Below are positions 34,578 to 43,331 of a stretch of 64,000 bases of DNA, one piece after another. A model generated the notes under the pieces. The model had not been told where the DNA came from. It searched no databases and worked only from the letters and a program-made list of their open reading frames with translations. Source of the DNA: Denitromonas sp. (GTDB taxonomy: Bacteria > Pseudomonadota > Gammaproteobacteria > Burkholderiales > Rhodocyclaceae); contig NZ_JAUCBR010000004.1 of assembly GCF_034676725.1 (NCBI RefSeq), positions 3,190,001 through 3,254,000 on the forward strand, given 5' to 3'. A program made the translations under genes and the position numbers. Position 1 is the first letter of the stretch; the number at the start of each line of letters is the position of its first letter.

Positions 34578-35653
34578 TAGAGCCTTACCTTGCCGCCGGC
34601 ACGCAGGCCGGCTTCGTTTTGACGCGCGGCTTCGCCGCTGACCCAGGACAGCAGCGGGCCGTTGGGGTTGTCTTTCTGCGTGGTCTCACAGGCGCTGACA
34701 CACTGCGCGCACTGGGTGCAGGTGAACATCTGGCGCTTGATGTTGCGCGGCTTGAGGCGCATCGGGCAGACATGGTCGCAGGCCGAGTAGCAGTCGTTGC
34801 AGTCGGCGCCGCGCTGGCGTTCGAAGCCGACCACCATGGCGTCGCGATTGCCCATCCAGGCCAGCGACTGGAACAGGCCGACGGCGCAGGCGAAGCGGCA
34901 GAACAGGTGCCGCGCGAAGAGAAACTCGGCGGACAGCACCACGGTGCCGGCGGTGATGAAGATGAACTGGTTGCGCGTGGGTGTGCCGGCGAGCAGGTTG
35001 CCGTACACCTCGAAGGGCGGCAGCAGGTAGGTGAGCAGCACCACGGCCCAGACAAAGGCAAAGCCGATGGCCAGCGGCACGGTGATGAGCCACCAGCGCG
35101 GGTCGGCGCGCCATGTGGTGCCGTCGGGTTCGCGCGTGGGCAGGCGGCGCTTTTCCCAGATGCTGGGCTTGGCGGTGGCGCGGCGCATGAGCTGGTTGAT
35201 GGTCTCGACCACCGAAAAGTGCGGGCACAGCCAGCCACAGTAGAGCCGGCCCCATTTCCAGGATACCCAGATCAGCGCCGCACCGGCGCCGAGAATGGGC
35301 AGGAAGATCTTGAGGCCGATGTTGATCCACAGCTGCCCGAGGCCGATCTGCCCGGCGCTGTAGTCGGCCAGCCCGACCCGCCACTCCATGCCGAGGAACC
35401 AGGCGTGGCCGGCGACCAGGTCGTAGCGCAGCAGGTCGAACACCGGCGCCAGCACAAACAGGACGAAGAAGCCCACCTGCGCCCACAGCCGGGCGCGCTG
35501 GCGGCCACCATCGGGCGCGGTTGCGCTGGCCGGCAGGATCGGGATGACGGGGTGCGGGCCCTCAGTGCCGCCGGGCCGCCCCAAGGCACTGAGCAGCCCC
35601 CCCGGGGGGCAGCGAGAATCGCGAGCGTGGGGGTGGTATTGCTGATCAGGCAT
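34577..35653 (-). CDS. polytopic 4Fe-4S protein of the NosR/NapH/CcoG type in a nor cluster
   Basis: 358 residues. Five or so membrane helices, with two CxxxCP-like motifs (WGRLYCGWLCPHFSVVE; FARHLFCRFACAVGLFQ) on the membrane domain, as in NapH and NosR. The C-terminal ferredoxin part has CNDCYSACDHVCPMRLKP and CTQCAQCVSACETTQKDN, enough cysteines for two 4Fe-4S clusters. It probably passes electrons from quinol or supports cofactor assembly. The first 45 residues are encoded largely by an interspersed repeat, so the true start is uncertain. Confidence 0.85.
   Translation of the reverse strand: MPDQQYHPHARDSRCPPGGLLSALGRPGGTEGPHPVIPILPASATAPDGGRQRARLWAQVGFFVLFVLAPVFDLLRYDLVAGHAWFLGMEWRVGLADYSAGQIGLGQLWINIGLKIFLPILGAGAALIWVSWKWGRLYCGWLCPHFSVVETINQLMRRATAKPSIWEKRRLPTREPDGTTWRADPRWWLITVPLAIGFAFVWAVVLLTYLLPPFEVYGNLLAGTPTRNQFIFITAGTVVLSAEFLFARHLFCRFACAVGLFQSLAWMGNRDAMVVGFERQRGADCNDCYSACDHVCPMRLKPRNIKRQMFTCTQCAQCVSACETTQKDNPNGPLLSWVSGEAARQNEAGLRAGGKVRL
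35570..35635. repeat. interspersed GC-rich repeat at the 5' end of the FeS gene
   Basis: The plus strand carries GGGCCGCCCCAAGGCACTG, then a C7G6 palindrome (35596-35610), then GCAGCGAGAATCGCGAGCGT and a G-run. This composite closely resembles intergenic repeats that I recall from Burkholderiales and Rhodocyclales genomes. Here it falls inside the annotated reading frame of the FeS protein. Confidence 0.45.
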
Positions 35654-36044
35654 CGCAGGGACGGCCGATCAGCGGGAAGCGGTACGGCTTGCCGGCCAGC
35701 GCCCGGGCGAGGCCGATGGCGCCGAAGAAGATCAGCGTGGTGTGGCAGGTGGTGAAGTAGAGAATGGCGATGACCCAGGTGTTGGGCGAGTCGTAGCCGC
35801 CGAGCAGGATGATCGCGGCGTTGGCGACGATCAGCAGCAGGCCGGCCCACAGGCTGGCGAAGAACACCTGGTCGAGATGGCAGCGGGCCAGTGCCCCGGC
35901 CTGCTTGCGCTTGGTGAACCACAGCCAGGCGATGCCGAGAAAGCCCACCCCCGGCACGATCATGAGGTTGACCAGGTAGAGCGACTCGGCGGCGACGGCC
36001 AGTGCCTGGCTTTCTTCGGCGACGGCCTCGGAGGTGGGGTCCAT
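35646..36044 (-). CDS. hypothetical membrane protein in the nor accessory cluster
   Basis: 132 residues with four hydrophobic segments (about 18-42, 62-85, 90-112 and a weaker one before 125). KRKQAGALARCHLDQVFFAS between helices one and two resembles DUF4870/TIC20-like small membrane proteins. Overlaps the FeS gene start by eight bases, so translation is coupled and a joint role in NO reductase maturation or electron supply is likely. No catalytic motif seen. Confidence 0.75.
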   Translation of the reverse strand: MDPTSEAVAEESQALAVAAESLYLVNLMIVPGVGFLGIAWLWFTKRKQAGALARCHLDQVFFASLWAGLLLIVANAAIILLGGYDSPNTWVIAILYFTTCHTTLIFFGAIGLARALAGKPYRFPLIGRPCDA

Positions 36045-36110
36045 GGCGTGTCTCGCTTGTCGTGGGAGGATGCTTCAAGCCTAGCAGGCGCGCGGCCTGC
36101 CGGCGAAGAA

Positions 36111-36908
<798 letters not shown>

Positions 36909-36933
36909 CGTTGGGTGTTCTCTGTGTGGCGTA

Positions 36934-37215
36934 TCAGGGCAGGCTGATCAGGTAGGCGAGGGTGATCAGCCCCAGCACGAGTAGCACCCACCCTATCACG
37001 ACGCCGCGCCAGAAGAATTTGACGGGACGCAAAGCCATGAAATCGAGGATGACGAAACGGCACTTGATGAAGGTGAGCGTAAGCATGCCGGCCATGACGG
37101 GCAGCAGCACGTCGTGGCCCTCCCACCATTCGCCGATGAGCCAGGTGATGATCGTGGCGACGACGAGGATGGCGAAGGCGAGGTCGAGCTTGCGGGCGGG
37201 GATGATCGGATTCAT
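36934..37215 (-). CDS. norF: NorF, cytochrome c oxidase subunit IV-like
   Basis: 93 residues with three membrane helices (about 10-28, 35-55, 68-90) and the subunit IV-like pair ITWLIGEWWEG and LLPVMAGMLTLTFIKCRFV. In Paracoccus-type norEFCBQD clusters NorF supports NO reductase activity. It starts nine bases after the norE stop and is probably co-transcribed with it. Confidence 0.88.
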   Translation of the reverse strand: MNPIIPARKLDLAFAILVVATIITWLIGEWWEGHDVLLPVMAGMLTLTFIKCRFVILDFMALRPVKFFWRGVVIGWVLLVLGLITLAYLISLP

Positions 37216-37224
37216 GTCGGCTCC

Positions 37225-37818
37225 TCAGCGCATCACGTAGACCAGCGGAAACAGGACGATCCACACCAGATCGACCATGTGCCAGTAGGCCGCGCCGCTC
37301 TCCAGCCCGTTGGCGCTGGTGGGCGTGTACAGCCCCTTGCGGGTCTGCGCCCAGAGCACCGTCAGGATCACCATGCCGAGAATCACATGCATGAAGTGAA
37401 AGAAGGTGAGCGAGATGTAGAACATGTAGAAGGTGTTGGTCGACAGCGTGATGCCCTCGCCGAACACATGCGCATATTCAAACAGCTTCACCACCAGAAA
37501 GCCGGCGCCGCCGGCGAGTCCGCCGAGCAGCCAGCGGCTGGCGCGGGCACTGTCGTTGTTGGCCACCACGGCATGCACGCCACGCGCAACGCACCAGCTG
37601 GCGGAGATCAGCAGCAAGGTGTTGACGGCGCCGGCGTCGCGGTTGAGGGTGAGCTGCATCTCGTCGAACAGCGCCGGGTTCTTGGCGCGAGCGAAGGCAT
37701 AGGCGGCAAAGAACACCGCGAATGCCAGCAGTTCGGCGAGGATGAAAAACCAGATGGCGAGGTCGCCCGGAGGCGCCACTTGCGGCTCGTTGGCCGCGGG
37801 TGCGAGGGTTGGGGTCAT
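37225..37818 (-). CDS. norE: NorE, cytochrome c oxidase subunit III-like
   Basis: 197 residues, five membrane helices. DLAIWFFILAELLAFAVFFA (about 18-37) and YISLTFFHFMHVILGMVILT (about 133-152) are hallmark haem-copper subunit III-like segments; the ending GAAYWHMVDLVWIVLFPLVY is family-typical. First gene of the nor accessory operon, 65 bases downstream of an FNR/DNR-type box. Confidence 0.92.
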   Translation of the reverse strand: MTPTLAPAANEPQVAPPGDLAIWFFILAELLAFAVFFAAYAFARAKNPALFDEMQLTLNRDAGAVNTLLLISASWCVARGVHAVVANNDSARASRWLLGGLAGGAGFLVVKLFEYAHVFGEGITLSTNTFYMFYISLTFFHFMHVILGMVILTVLWAQTRKGLYTPTSANGLESGAAYWHMVDLVWIVLFPLVYVMR

Positions 37819-37882
37819 GGTTCTGTCTTGTAGTTGTGGTCAACAGATCAGCCGAGGCTAACCGCATCCGTTGCGCCAGACC

Positions 37883-37896
37883 TTGATGTGAACCAA
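37883..37896 (-). promoter_or_regulatory. FNR/DNR-type box upstream of norE
   Basis: The plus-strand sequence TTGATGTGAACCAA matches the TTGAT-N4-ATCAA consensus with one mismatch. Its centre is about 71 bases upstream of the norE ATG, compatible with activation from -41.5 if transcription starts near 37848. This fits induction under low oxygen or nitric oxide by a Crp/FNR regulator encoded elsewhere. Confidence 0.65.
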
Positions 37897-37903
37897 GCCT
37901 TGT

Positions 37904-38494
37904 TCAGATCGTTTGCCACAGCTGGCAGCGATTGTTGGCCGGCATGGGGATGTCGGCCAGGTGGCGCAGGCCGGCGGCCTCGGCCAGGGCATTGACCGCT
38001 TCCAGGTCGCGGATGCCCATGTGCGCCGCCTCGGCGCGCAGGCTCGCGTCGAAGGCGGTGTTGCTGTCGCTGGTATGGCGCCCGCCAATGCGGAACGGGC
38101 CGTAGATGAGCACGCGGGCCTGGTCGGTGAGCACGGCCGGGAGCCGCGCGAAGAGGCGTTCGACCTCGGCCCACGCCATGATGTGGAGGGTGTTGGCGGA
38201 ATAGAGCGCGTCGAAGCGCTCGGCCGGCCAGGGGCCGTTGACGTCGAGGGTGAGCGGGGGCGGGGTGTTGGGCAGCCCGGCCTCGTCGAGCCACATCCGG
38301 ATGCCGGGCAGATTCGGCGCGCGGTCGGAGCACTGCCAGGTCAGGGCCGGCAGGGCGGCGGCAAAGTGCACGGCGTGCTGCCCGGTGCCGCTGCCGATTT
38401 CGAGAACCCGCCGGCGGTCGGCAAAGTGGGTGGTGAGTACGGCGCGGATGGCGTCGCGGTTGCGTTCGCAGGCGGGAGAGAAGGGTTTGTCCAT
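37904..38494 (-). CDS. DUF938 SAM-dependent methyltransferase-like protein
   Basis: 196 residues from the ATG at 38492-38494 (MDKPFSPACERNRDAIRAVL), the normal DUF938 start; ten upstream codons are not used. SAM-binding motif I is VLEIGSGTGQHAVHFA (about 30-45); motif IV is YSANTLHIMAW and YGPFRIGGRHTSDSN is family-specific. The substrate is unknown. Its 3' end lies only eight bases from the FNR box of the nor cluster. Confidence 0.88.
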   Translation of the reverse strand: MDKPFSPACERNRDAIRAVLTTHFADRRRVLEIGSGTGQHAVHFAAALPALTWQCSDRAPNLPGIRMWLDEAGLPNTPPPLTLDVNGPWPAERFDALYSANTLHIMAWAEVERLFARLPAVLTDQARVLIYGPFRIGGRHTSDSNTAFDASLRAEAAHMGIRDLEAVNALAEAAGLRHLADIPMPANNRCQLWQTI

Positions 38495-38520
38495 GCGGTG
38501 CTCCAGGGGCACGGGGCGCC

Positions 38521-38547
38521 TCAAGTAATCGGCGCGGGAGACGTTAT
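38521..38547 (+). promoter_or_regulatory. possible sigma-28 promoter for the chemoreceptor gene
   Basis: TCAAGTAA (38521-38528), an 11-base spacer and GACGTTAT (38540-38547) match TAAAGTTT-N11-GCCGATAA at 5 of 8 positions in each box, 39 bases before the start codon. The match is moderate; spacing and gene type support it. Confidence 0.35.
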
Positions 38548-38586
38548 CGGTCTTATAACTTATGTGGCGAAAGTGGGGGGAGCAAC

Positions 38587-40224
38587 ATGCAGATTTTCAA
38601 CCGGATGAAGCTGTCGGTGCGATTGTTGGTGCTGGCACTGGTGGCGCTGGTGTCCTTGGCCGTGGTGTCGGCCGGCGCCCTGAAGTCGCTCGACGAACTG
38701 CTGACGGTGGAGCGGCGCAGCAGCATTGCGCGCCTGACCGAGACGGCCCATGCGACGGTGGCCCACTTCCATGCCCAGGCCGAGAAAGGCCAGATCAGCA
38801 TGGACGAGGCCAAGGCGCAGGCGGCAGCCGCGCTGGCGGCGATGCGCTACGGCGACGGCGAGTACTTCTGGATCAACGACATGAACCAGATCATGGTCAT
38901 GCACGCAGTCAAGCCCGAGCTCAACGGCAAGGATCTGTCGACACTCAAGGACGCCAACGGCAAGCTGATCTTCAAGGACATGATCGTTGCGGTGCGCAAC
39001 AGCGGGCAAGGTTTCGTGGACTACCTGTGGCCCAAGCCGGGCGAGGAGGCGCCGCAGCCGAAGATCTCCTTCGTCAAGGGCTTTGCGCCGTGGGGCTGGG
39101 TGATCGGCACCGGGGTGTATGTGAGCGACCTGACTGCGATCTTCTGGTCGCACGCCTCGGCGTCGCTGGTGCTGGTGGCGCTCGGATTCATCGTGACGCT
39201 GGCAATCTGCTGGCTGATCGGCCGCAGCATCCTGCGGGCGCTTGGGGGCGAACCCGAGATGCTGGCCAGCGTGGCGCAGCGCATTGCCTCCGGCGACCTG
39301 AGCGGCGAGGTGGTGGTGCCAGGGAACGACCGCAGCAGCGTGGTGTTCGCCATCCACAAGATGCAGGCCGACCTGAAGGCGATGATCCAGGCGGTGCGTA
39401 CGCAGGCCGAGCAGATCGCGGTATCGGCGCAGGCGGTGGCACAGGCCTCCGCCACGGTGCGCGAGTCGGCCGGCGGGCAGGCCGAGGCGGCCGAATCGAC
39501 GGCGGCGGCGGTGGAGGAAATCGCGGTCAGCGTGGCGCATGTGGCGTCCAATACCGAGGAGTCGCAGCGGACCTCCGAGCGCACCTGCGCGGCGGCCAGC
39601 GAGGGCGAGCAGCAGTCTTCGGTGGCCTCGGAGAGCATCGCCAATGTGTCGGAGACCGTGGCCCAGGCGGCGGCCCAGATCCAGGTGCTCAAGGAGCGCT
39701 CGAACGAGATCGGCACCATCGCCCAGGTGATCCGCGAAATTGCCGATCAGACCAACCTGCTGGCGCTCAACGCGGCCATCGAGGCCGCGCGGGCGGGGGA
39801 GCAGGGCCGCGGGTTTGCGGTGGTGGCTGACGAGGTGCGTGGCCTGGCCGAGCGGACCGGGTCGGCGACCTCGAAGATATCCGAGGTGATCGTGGCGGTG
39901 CAAAAGGAGACCAATACGGCGGTGGCGAGCATCGAGGCCATCACGCCGAAGGTCAAGAAGGGCAGCGAGCTGTCGGCCCAGGCGGCGGCCTCGCTGCGCT
40001 CGATCCAGGAAAGTGCCAGCGGCACCATGCAGCGGGTGAGCGATGTGGCCTTGTCGATGAAGGAGCTCAGCGCCGGTGCCGATGCCATTGCCAAGAACAT
40101 GGAGGCCATTACCGACATGGCCAGCCGCAGCACGGCAGCCACCGAGCGCAACGCCGAGGCGACGGCGGCACTCGAGAGTACGGCGAGCGAACTCAAGCAG
40201 CTGATCGATCGCTTCCGCACCTGA
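38587..40224 (+). CDS. methyl-accepting chemotaxis protein with Cache sensor
   Basis: 545 residues. First membrane helix about 12-32; periplasmic Cache_2-type sensor about 35-185, with YGDGEYFWINDMNQIMVMHA and KGFAPWGWVIGTGVYVSDL; second helix about 190-212; HAMP about 213-265; cytoplasmic signalling coiled coil with the hairpin EIADQTNLLALNAAIEAARA (about 383-402) that binds CheA and CheW. No C-terminal NWETF pentapeptide. The ligand is not predictable; Cache_2 receptors often sense small organic acids. Confidence 0.94.
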   Translation: MQIFNRMKLSVRLLVLALVALVSLAVVSAGALKSLDELLTVERRSSIARLTETAHATVAHFHAQAEKGQISMDEAKAQAAAALAAMRYGDGEYFWINDMNQIMVMHAVKPELNGKDLSTLKDANGKLIFKDMIVAVRNSGQGFVDYLWPKPGEEAPQPKISFVKGFAPWGWVIGTGVYVSDLTAIFWSHASASLVLVALGFIVTLAICWLIGRSILRALGGEPEMLASVAQRIASGDLSGEVVVPGNDRSSVVFAIHKMQADLKAMIQAVRTQAEQIAVSAQAVAQASATVRESAGGQAEAAESTAAAVEEIAVSVAHVASNTEESQRTSERTCAAASEGEQQSSVASESIANVSETVAQAAAQIQVLKERSNEIGTIAQVIREIADQTNLLALNAAIEAARAGEQGRGFAVVADEVRGLAERTGSATSKISEVIVAVQKETNTAVASIEAITPKVKKGSELSAQAAASLRSIQESASGTMQRVSDVALSMKELSAGADAIAKNMEAITDMASRSTAATERNAEATAALESTASELKQLIDRFRT

Positions 40225-40240
40225 TCGCGTCACGTCCAGC

Positions 40241-40272
40241 AAAAAGGCCACCTGTGCGGGTGGCCTTTTTTT
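40241..40272. terminator. bidirectional terminator between the chemoreceptor and ycgR
   Basis: A 12-bp stem AAAAAGGCCACC (40241-40252) / GGTGGCCTTTTT (40259-40270) with a 6-base loop; T-runs follow on both strands. It lies between two convergent genes. Confidence 0.88.
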
Positions 40273-40285
40273 CGTGCGGCGGCGC

Positions 40286-41059
40286 TCAGCGACCCCGTTC
40301 GCGCGAGTTGCGGTCGCGCTCGACCTTGAGGATGTAGCGGTGGATGACCGAAGCGAGGCGTTCGGGCAGGTCAACGAACTCGCAGCCGGCACGCAGCATG
40401 GAGATGCCGTTGCGATTGGTGACGCGGAACAGGTTGCGCACCCGCAGGCCGGCTTGCACGGTGCCGACCTCGGGCAACTGGATCTGACACTGGGCGAACT
40501 CGGTGTCCGGCTTGAACTCGATGCCTTCGGGCGGGACGACAACGGCCAGCCCTCCGCCGGAGATGTCGAGCACCCGGGCTTCGAAGGTGTGGGGCGGGCC
40601 GTCTTCGGAGGGCACCGGTATCTGGCAGATGAGCGAATGCGCCACCGGGGCGATCAGGCGGTAATACTCGCGGCGCTGCAGCCGCAGCAGGCGGTCGGGC
40701 AGCGGGGACTTGAGCGCGGGTGCGCCGTCAAAGGTGGTGCTTTGCATGCCGGGCACCGGAAACTGCACCTTCACGTTGTCGATCTGGGTGATGCAGATCA
40801 GCTCTTCGGTGTCCTGGGCCTGGCGGTTGCGCGATTCGTCGGGCGCCAGGTCGAAGATGACCTCGTCGTCTTCGAGCGCCAGGACGGTGGTCAGCATGAA
40901 CTCCCGGCTGCCGCCGAGGTAGGCCGTCACCATCGCGCGCTTGGCAATCAGCTGGCGCAGCACCTGGATGATCTCGTTGCGATCACGCAGCAGGTAGCGA
41001 CCGAAGTCGTCCGACTGCAGGAGTTCGAATTTGAGTGCGGCGTTGTCGGTTTGCGTCAT
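40286..41059 (-). CDS. YcgR-type flagellar brake protein with PilZ domain
   Basis: 257 residues. N-terminal YcgR domain (about 10-115, FLLTTVLALEDDEVIFDLAP style), then a PilZ domain with LRLQRREYYRLIAPV (RxxxR-like entry, about 125-139) and the DISGGGLAVVV motif (about 169-179). Such proteins bind c-di-GMP and slow flagellar rotation at the motor. It ends the flagellar gene block and pairs logically with the sigma-28-linked diguanylate cyclase at 57.9-59.7 kb. Confidence 0.92.
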   Translation of the reverse strand: MTQTDNAALKFELLQSDDFGRYLLRDRNEIIQVLRQLIAKRAMVTAYLGGSREFMLTTVLALEDDEVIFDLAPDESRNRQAQDTEELICITQIDNVKVQFPVPGMQSTTFDGAPALKSPLPDRLLRLQRREYYRLIAPVAHSLICQIPVPSEDGPPHTFEARVLDISGGGLAVVVPPEGIEFKPDTEFAQCQIQLPEVGTVQAGLRVRNLFRVTNRNGISMLRAGCEFVDLPERLASVIHRYILKVERDRNSRERGR

Positions 41060-41134
41060 GCGTCTGGCGGCGGGAGGTGCTCGGATGAAGGCTCTGTTAT
41101 AGCACGGCGGGGTGTGGCTGCAGAATGCGGTGCG

Positions 41135-41434
41135 TCAGCTTTTTACGTTCTCGCCCTGCTCCATGCGATAGAGCCAGGCGAGCAGTTCGGCGACCGCGAC
41201 ATACAGCTGTGGCGGAATCCGCTCGTCGAGGTCCACCTGCATCAGCAAGGCGAGCATTTCCGGTGATTCGTGCACGTACACGCCGGCCTTTTTGGCCTGC
41301 TCGATGATCTGCCGGGCGATCAGCCCGCGCCCCTTGGCAACGACGCGCGGTGCCGCATCGCCCGCCGAGTAGGCCAGGGCGACCGCTTCGGCGCCGCGGG
41401 CGTCGTCAAGGGCGTCAGCGGGCGGTGTGCTCAT
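41135..41434 (-). CDS. FlhB C-terminal-like protein (FhlB family)
   Basis: 99 residues matching only the cytoplasmic C-terminal domain of FlhB/YscU: AVALAYSAGDAAPRVVAKGR, then AKKAGVYVHESPEMLALLMQ, LDERIPPQLYVAVAELLAWL. The autocleaving NPTH motif of true FlhB is absent at the expected place. Such stand-alone domains often follow fliK and can partly replace the FlhB C-terminus in export switching. It overlaps the fliK 3' end by 20 bases. Confidence 0.88.
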   Translation of the reverse strand: MSTPPADALDDARGAEAVALAYSAGDAAPRVVAKGRGLIARQIIEQAKKAGVYVHESPEMLALLMQVDLDERIPPQLYVAVAELLAWLYRMEQGENVKS

Positions 41435-42513
41435 GGCCCTGGCTCACTTGCAGTTCCTTGAGGGTCAGGTTGGCTCTGGCCAGTGCATCGGCCAGGCCCC
41501 CCCGTTGTTCATGCAGGACGGCGGTGGTTGTGCTGTCGTCGGCCGACAGGTGGATGCGGACACCGCCAGCGTCGAGGGCGATGCGCGCCTCGACACCGCC
41601 CAGTGCGGGCAGGCTCAGGCGCAGCGTGGTCTTCCAGGTTGCGTCGTCGGCATCGTCGTGTTCGCCATCGCCATGCGGATCCTCGATCTCCAGTTCCATC
41701 GGCTGGCCGGGCCAGGCCTGACCGTGCCAGCTGTAGTGATGGGTGGCGAGGGCGTCGAGCTGCTGGTGCATGACCGGCAGCAGGCGGTCGGGTATGGCAT
41801 CGGCACGGACCGGCGCGACGGCTTGCGTGGTGTTTGCGGTGCGCGAGGCGCTGATGGCGTCGGCCGCAGGCGGGGCGGTGTGGCCCTGCGCTGGCGCGCC
41901 CGGGCCCTGCGTGCTGCCGCCCTGAGTGAGCGGCAGGCGGGCCTGGGGCTCACGCAGCAGGGCTTCGGTCGGCAGCTTGCCGGCCGTCCACCGGGCCAGG
42001 TGCGATTCGTAGAACAGGCCGCTTTCGCTGATTCCCTGCCGCAGGGCAGCGGCCAGCGCGGCGGCGTTGATCGGGCCGCTGGCTGCCTGCAGTGGCTGGC
42101 CACGGGCGATGGCAGGGGTTTCCGGCGCAGGCTGGCCGGTCAGCAGGAAGCTGATCAGGCGTCCGGTGGGGCTGAGTGCAGCGCGGGCGGCCGAGTCGCC
42201 GGGGGCGGCAGGCGCGGGGTTGGCCAGCACGGCGCGGGGCGAGCTGCGGGCGACGACCAGTTCGAGCCGCTCGCCGGCCTGGGCGGCCTGGGGCAGGGCA
42301 AGCTTGATGGTGCGTCCGTTCGACCAGGGCCTCGAAGGTGCCGTCGGGCAGGGCTTTCTGGATGAGCGCGCTGAAACGGTCGCCCGGGCGGTACTCGGGC
42401 AACTGCGACGGCACGGCGCGGGCCGGCTGCAGGGGCTCGAGGGGGGGTTCATCGGCAAAGAAGCTGGCCTCGGTCAGCAGTCTGAGCCGTGCTGCGAGGT
42501 CGCCTGGGATCAT
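41415..42513 (-). pseudogene. fliK: fliK-like flagellar hook-length control gene, frameshifted
   Basis: The N-terminal 65 codons from ATG 42513 (MIPGDLAARLRLLTEASFFA ... GTFEALV) continue in a different frame as NGRTIKLALPQAAQAGERLE to the stop at 41415. Removing one base in GTCGAAC at about 42317-42325 joins them into a protein of about 365 residues. The C-terminal part has the FliK_C-like ELEIEDPHGDGEHDD and LRLSLPALGGVEARIALDAG followed by a basic tail, as expected of a secreted hook-length ruler. Either a sequencing error or a true disruption; loss would be expected to affect hook length. Confidence 0.75.
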
Positions 42514-42561
42514 GGTCTGTCCGTCCGGGGTCTGTCCGCGCGGCAGCCGGGCCGGCGGTGC

Positions 42562-42876
42562 TTAGCGATAATGCTGGGCCACTTTTCGCTCGGTCTGCGT
42601 GCCGCTCATGTCATTCTCGGTCTGCCGGCGCAGCGCGTCGATGTGAGGCTGGGCGGCGCGGATGCCGGCCAGTGCGCGTTCGATCAGTCCGGCCAGGGCC
42701 GCCGCCTGGCTGCGATCGGCGGGACCAGCCGGCCGTTGGCGAATGCGTTCGAGCAGTTGTTCCTGCTGTACCTGCAAGGTGCCCATCTGCTCCCAGTCGC
42801 CCTGTTCTGCAGCGGCGGCGATGGCCTCGAGCGTGGTGGCCAGGCGAGAGAAATCGGATAGCGGTGTGGCACTCAT
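42562..42876 (-). CDS. fliT: FliT-like flagellar export chaperone
   Basis: 104 residues, all helical, with LLERIRQRPAGPADRSQAAA in the middle and a variable tail (ENDMSGTQTERKVAQHYR). Its position directly after fliS and its size fit FliT, which chaperones the FliD cap protein. Sequence conservation in FliT is weak, so the call rests mainly on context. Confidence 0.75.
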   Translation of the reverse strand: MSATPLSDFSRLATTLEAIAAAAEQGDWEQMGTLQVQQEQLLERIRQRPAGPADRSQAAALAGLIERALAGIRAAQPHIDALRRQTENDMSGTQTERKVAQHYR

Positions 42877-42887
42877 GGTCGGTCTCC

Positions 42888-43298
42888 TCAGGGATGTGAG
42901 GCAGCCTGCTTCTGGCCAAGTTCCGACCAGGCGCTGCCGACATCGGCCAGCAGCCGGTAGGCCTCGTCGAGGAAGGCTGGGTCGTTGTTGAGGTTGGCCT
43001 TGAGCAGAAGCATGACGACGTATTCGTAGAGGTCATCGAGGTTTTGCGCCAGTTCGCCGCCTTCCTTGATGTTGAGCGCTGCGCGCAGCCCGCTGCCGAT
43101 GATGTCGATGGCCTTGTTGATCGACTCGGCCTTGGCGCTGGTCTTGCCCTCGACCATGTGTGCCTTGGCGAGCTTGATCGACAACAGCGCGCCGTTGAAC
43201 AGCATCACGATCAGCCCGTGCGGCGAGGTGCCGAGGGCTTCGGCCTCGATGCCAGCGGTGCGGTAGGCGGCGGCGGGGTTGTTGGATTGAGTGAACAT
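42888..43298 (-). CDS. fliS: FliS flagellin export chaperone
   Basis: 136 residues with the typical N-terminus (NPAAAYRTAGIEAEALGTSP) and the LIVMLFNGALLSIKLAKAHM helix; later GGELAQNLDDLYEYVVMLLL matches the conserved FliS core. It binds flagellin C-termini in the cytoplasm and delivers them to FlhA. Between fliD and fliT. Confidence 0.94.
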   Translation of the reverse strand: MFTQSNNPAAAYRTAGIEAEALGTSPHGLIVMLFNGALLSIKLAKAHMVEGKTSAKAESINKAIDIIGSGLRAALNIKEGGELAQNLDDLYEYVVMLLLKANLNNDPAFLDEAYRLLADVGSAWSELGQKQAASHP

Positions 43299-43331
43299 GT
43301 TGCGATTGTCCTGTGTGGCCGGTTGGGGTGC

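Noticed and set aside
38158..38166. Another CGTTCGACC as evidence of a fourth frameshift
   Set aside because: It is in frame in the DUF938 gene (AEVERLF) and followed by T, unlike the three frameshift sites; it limits how general the motif claim can be.
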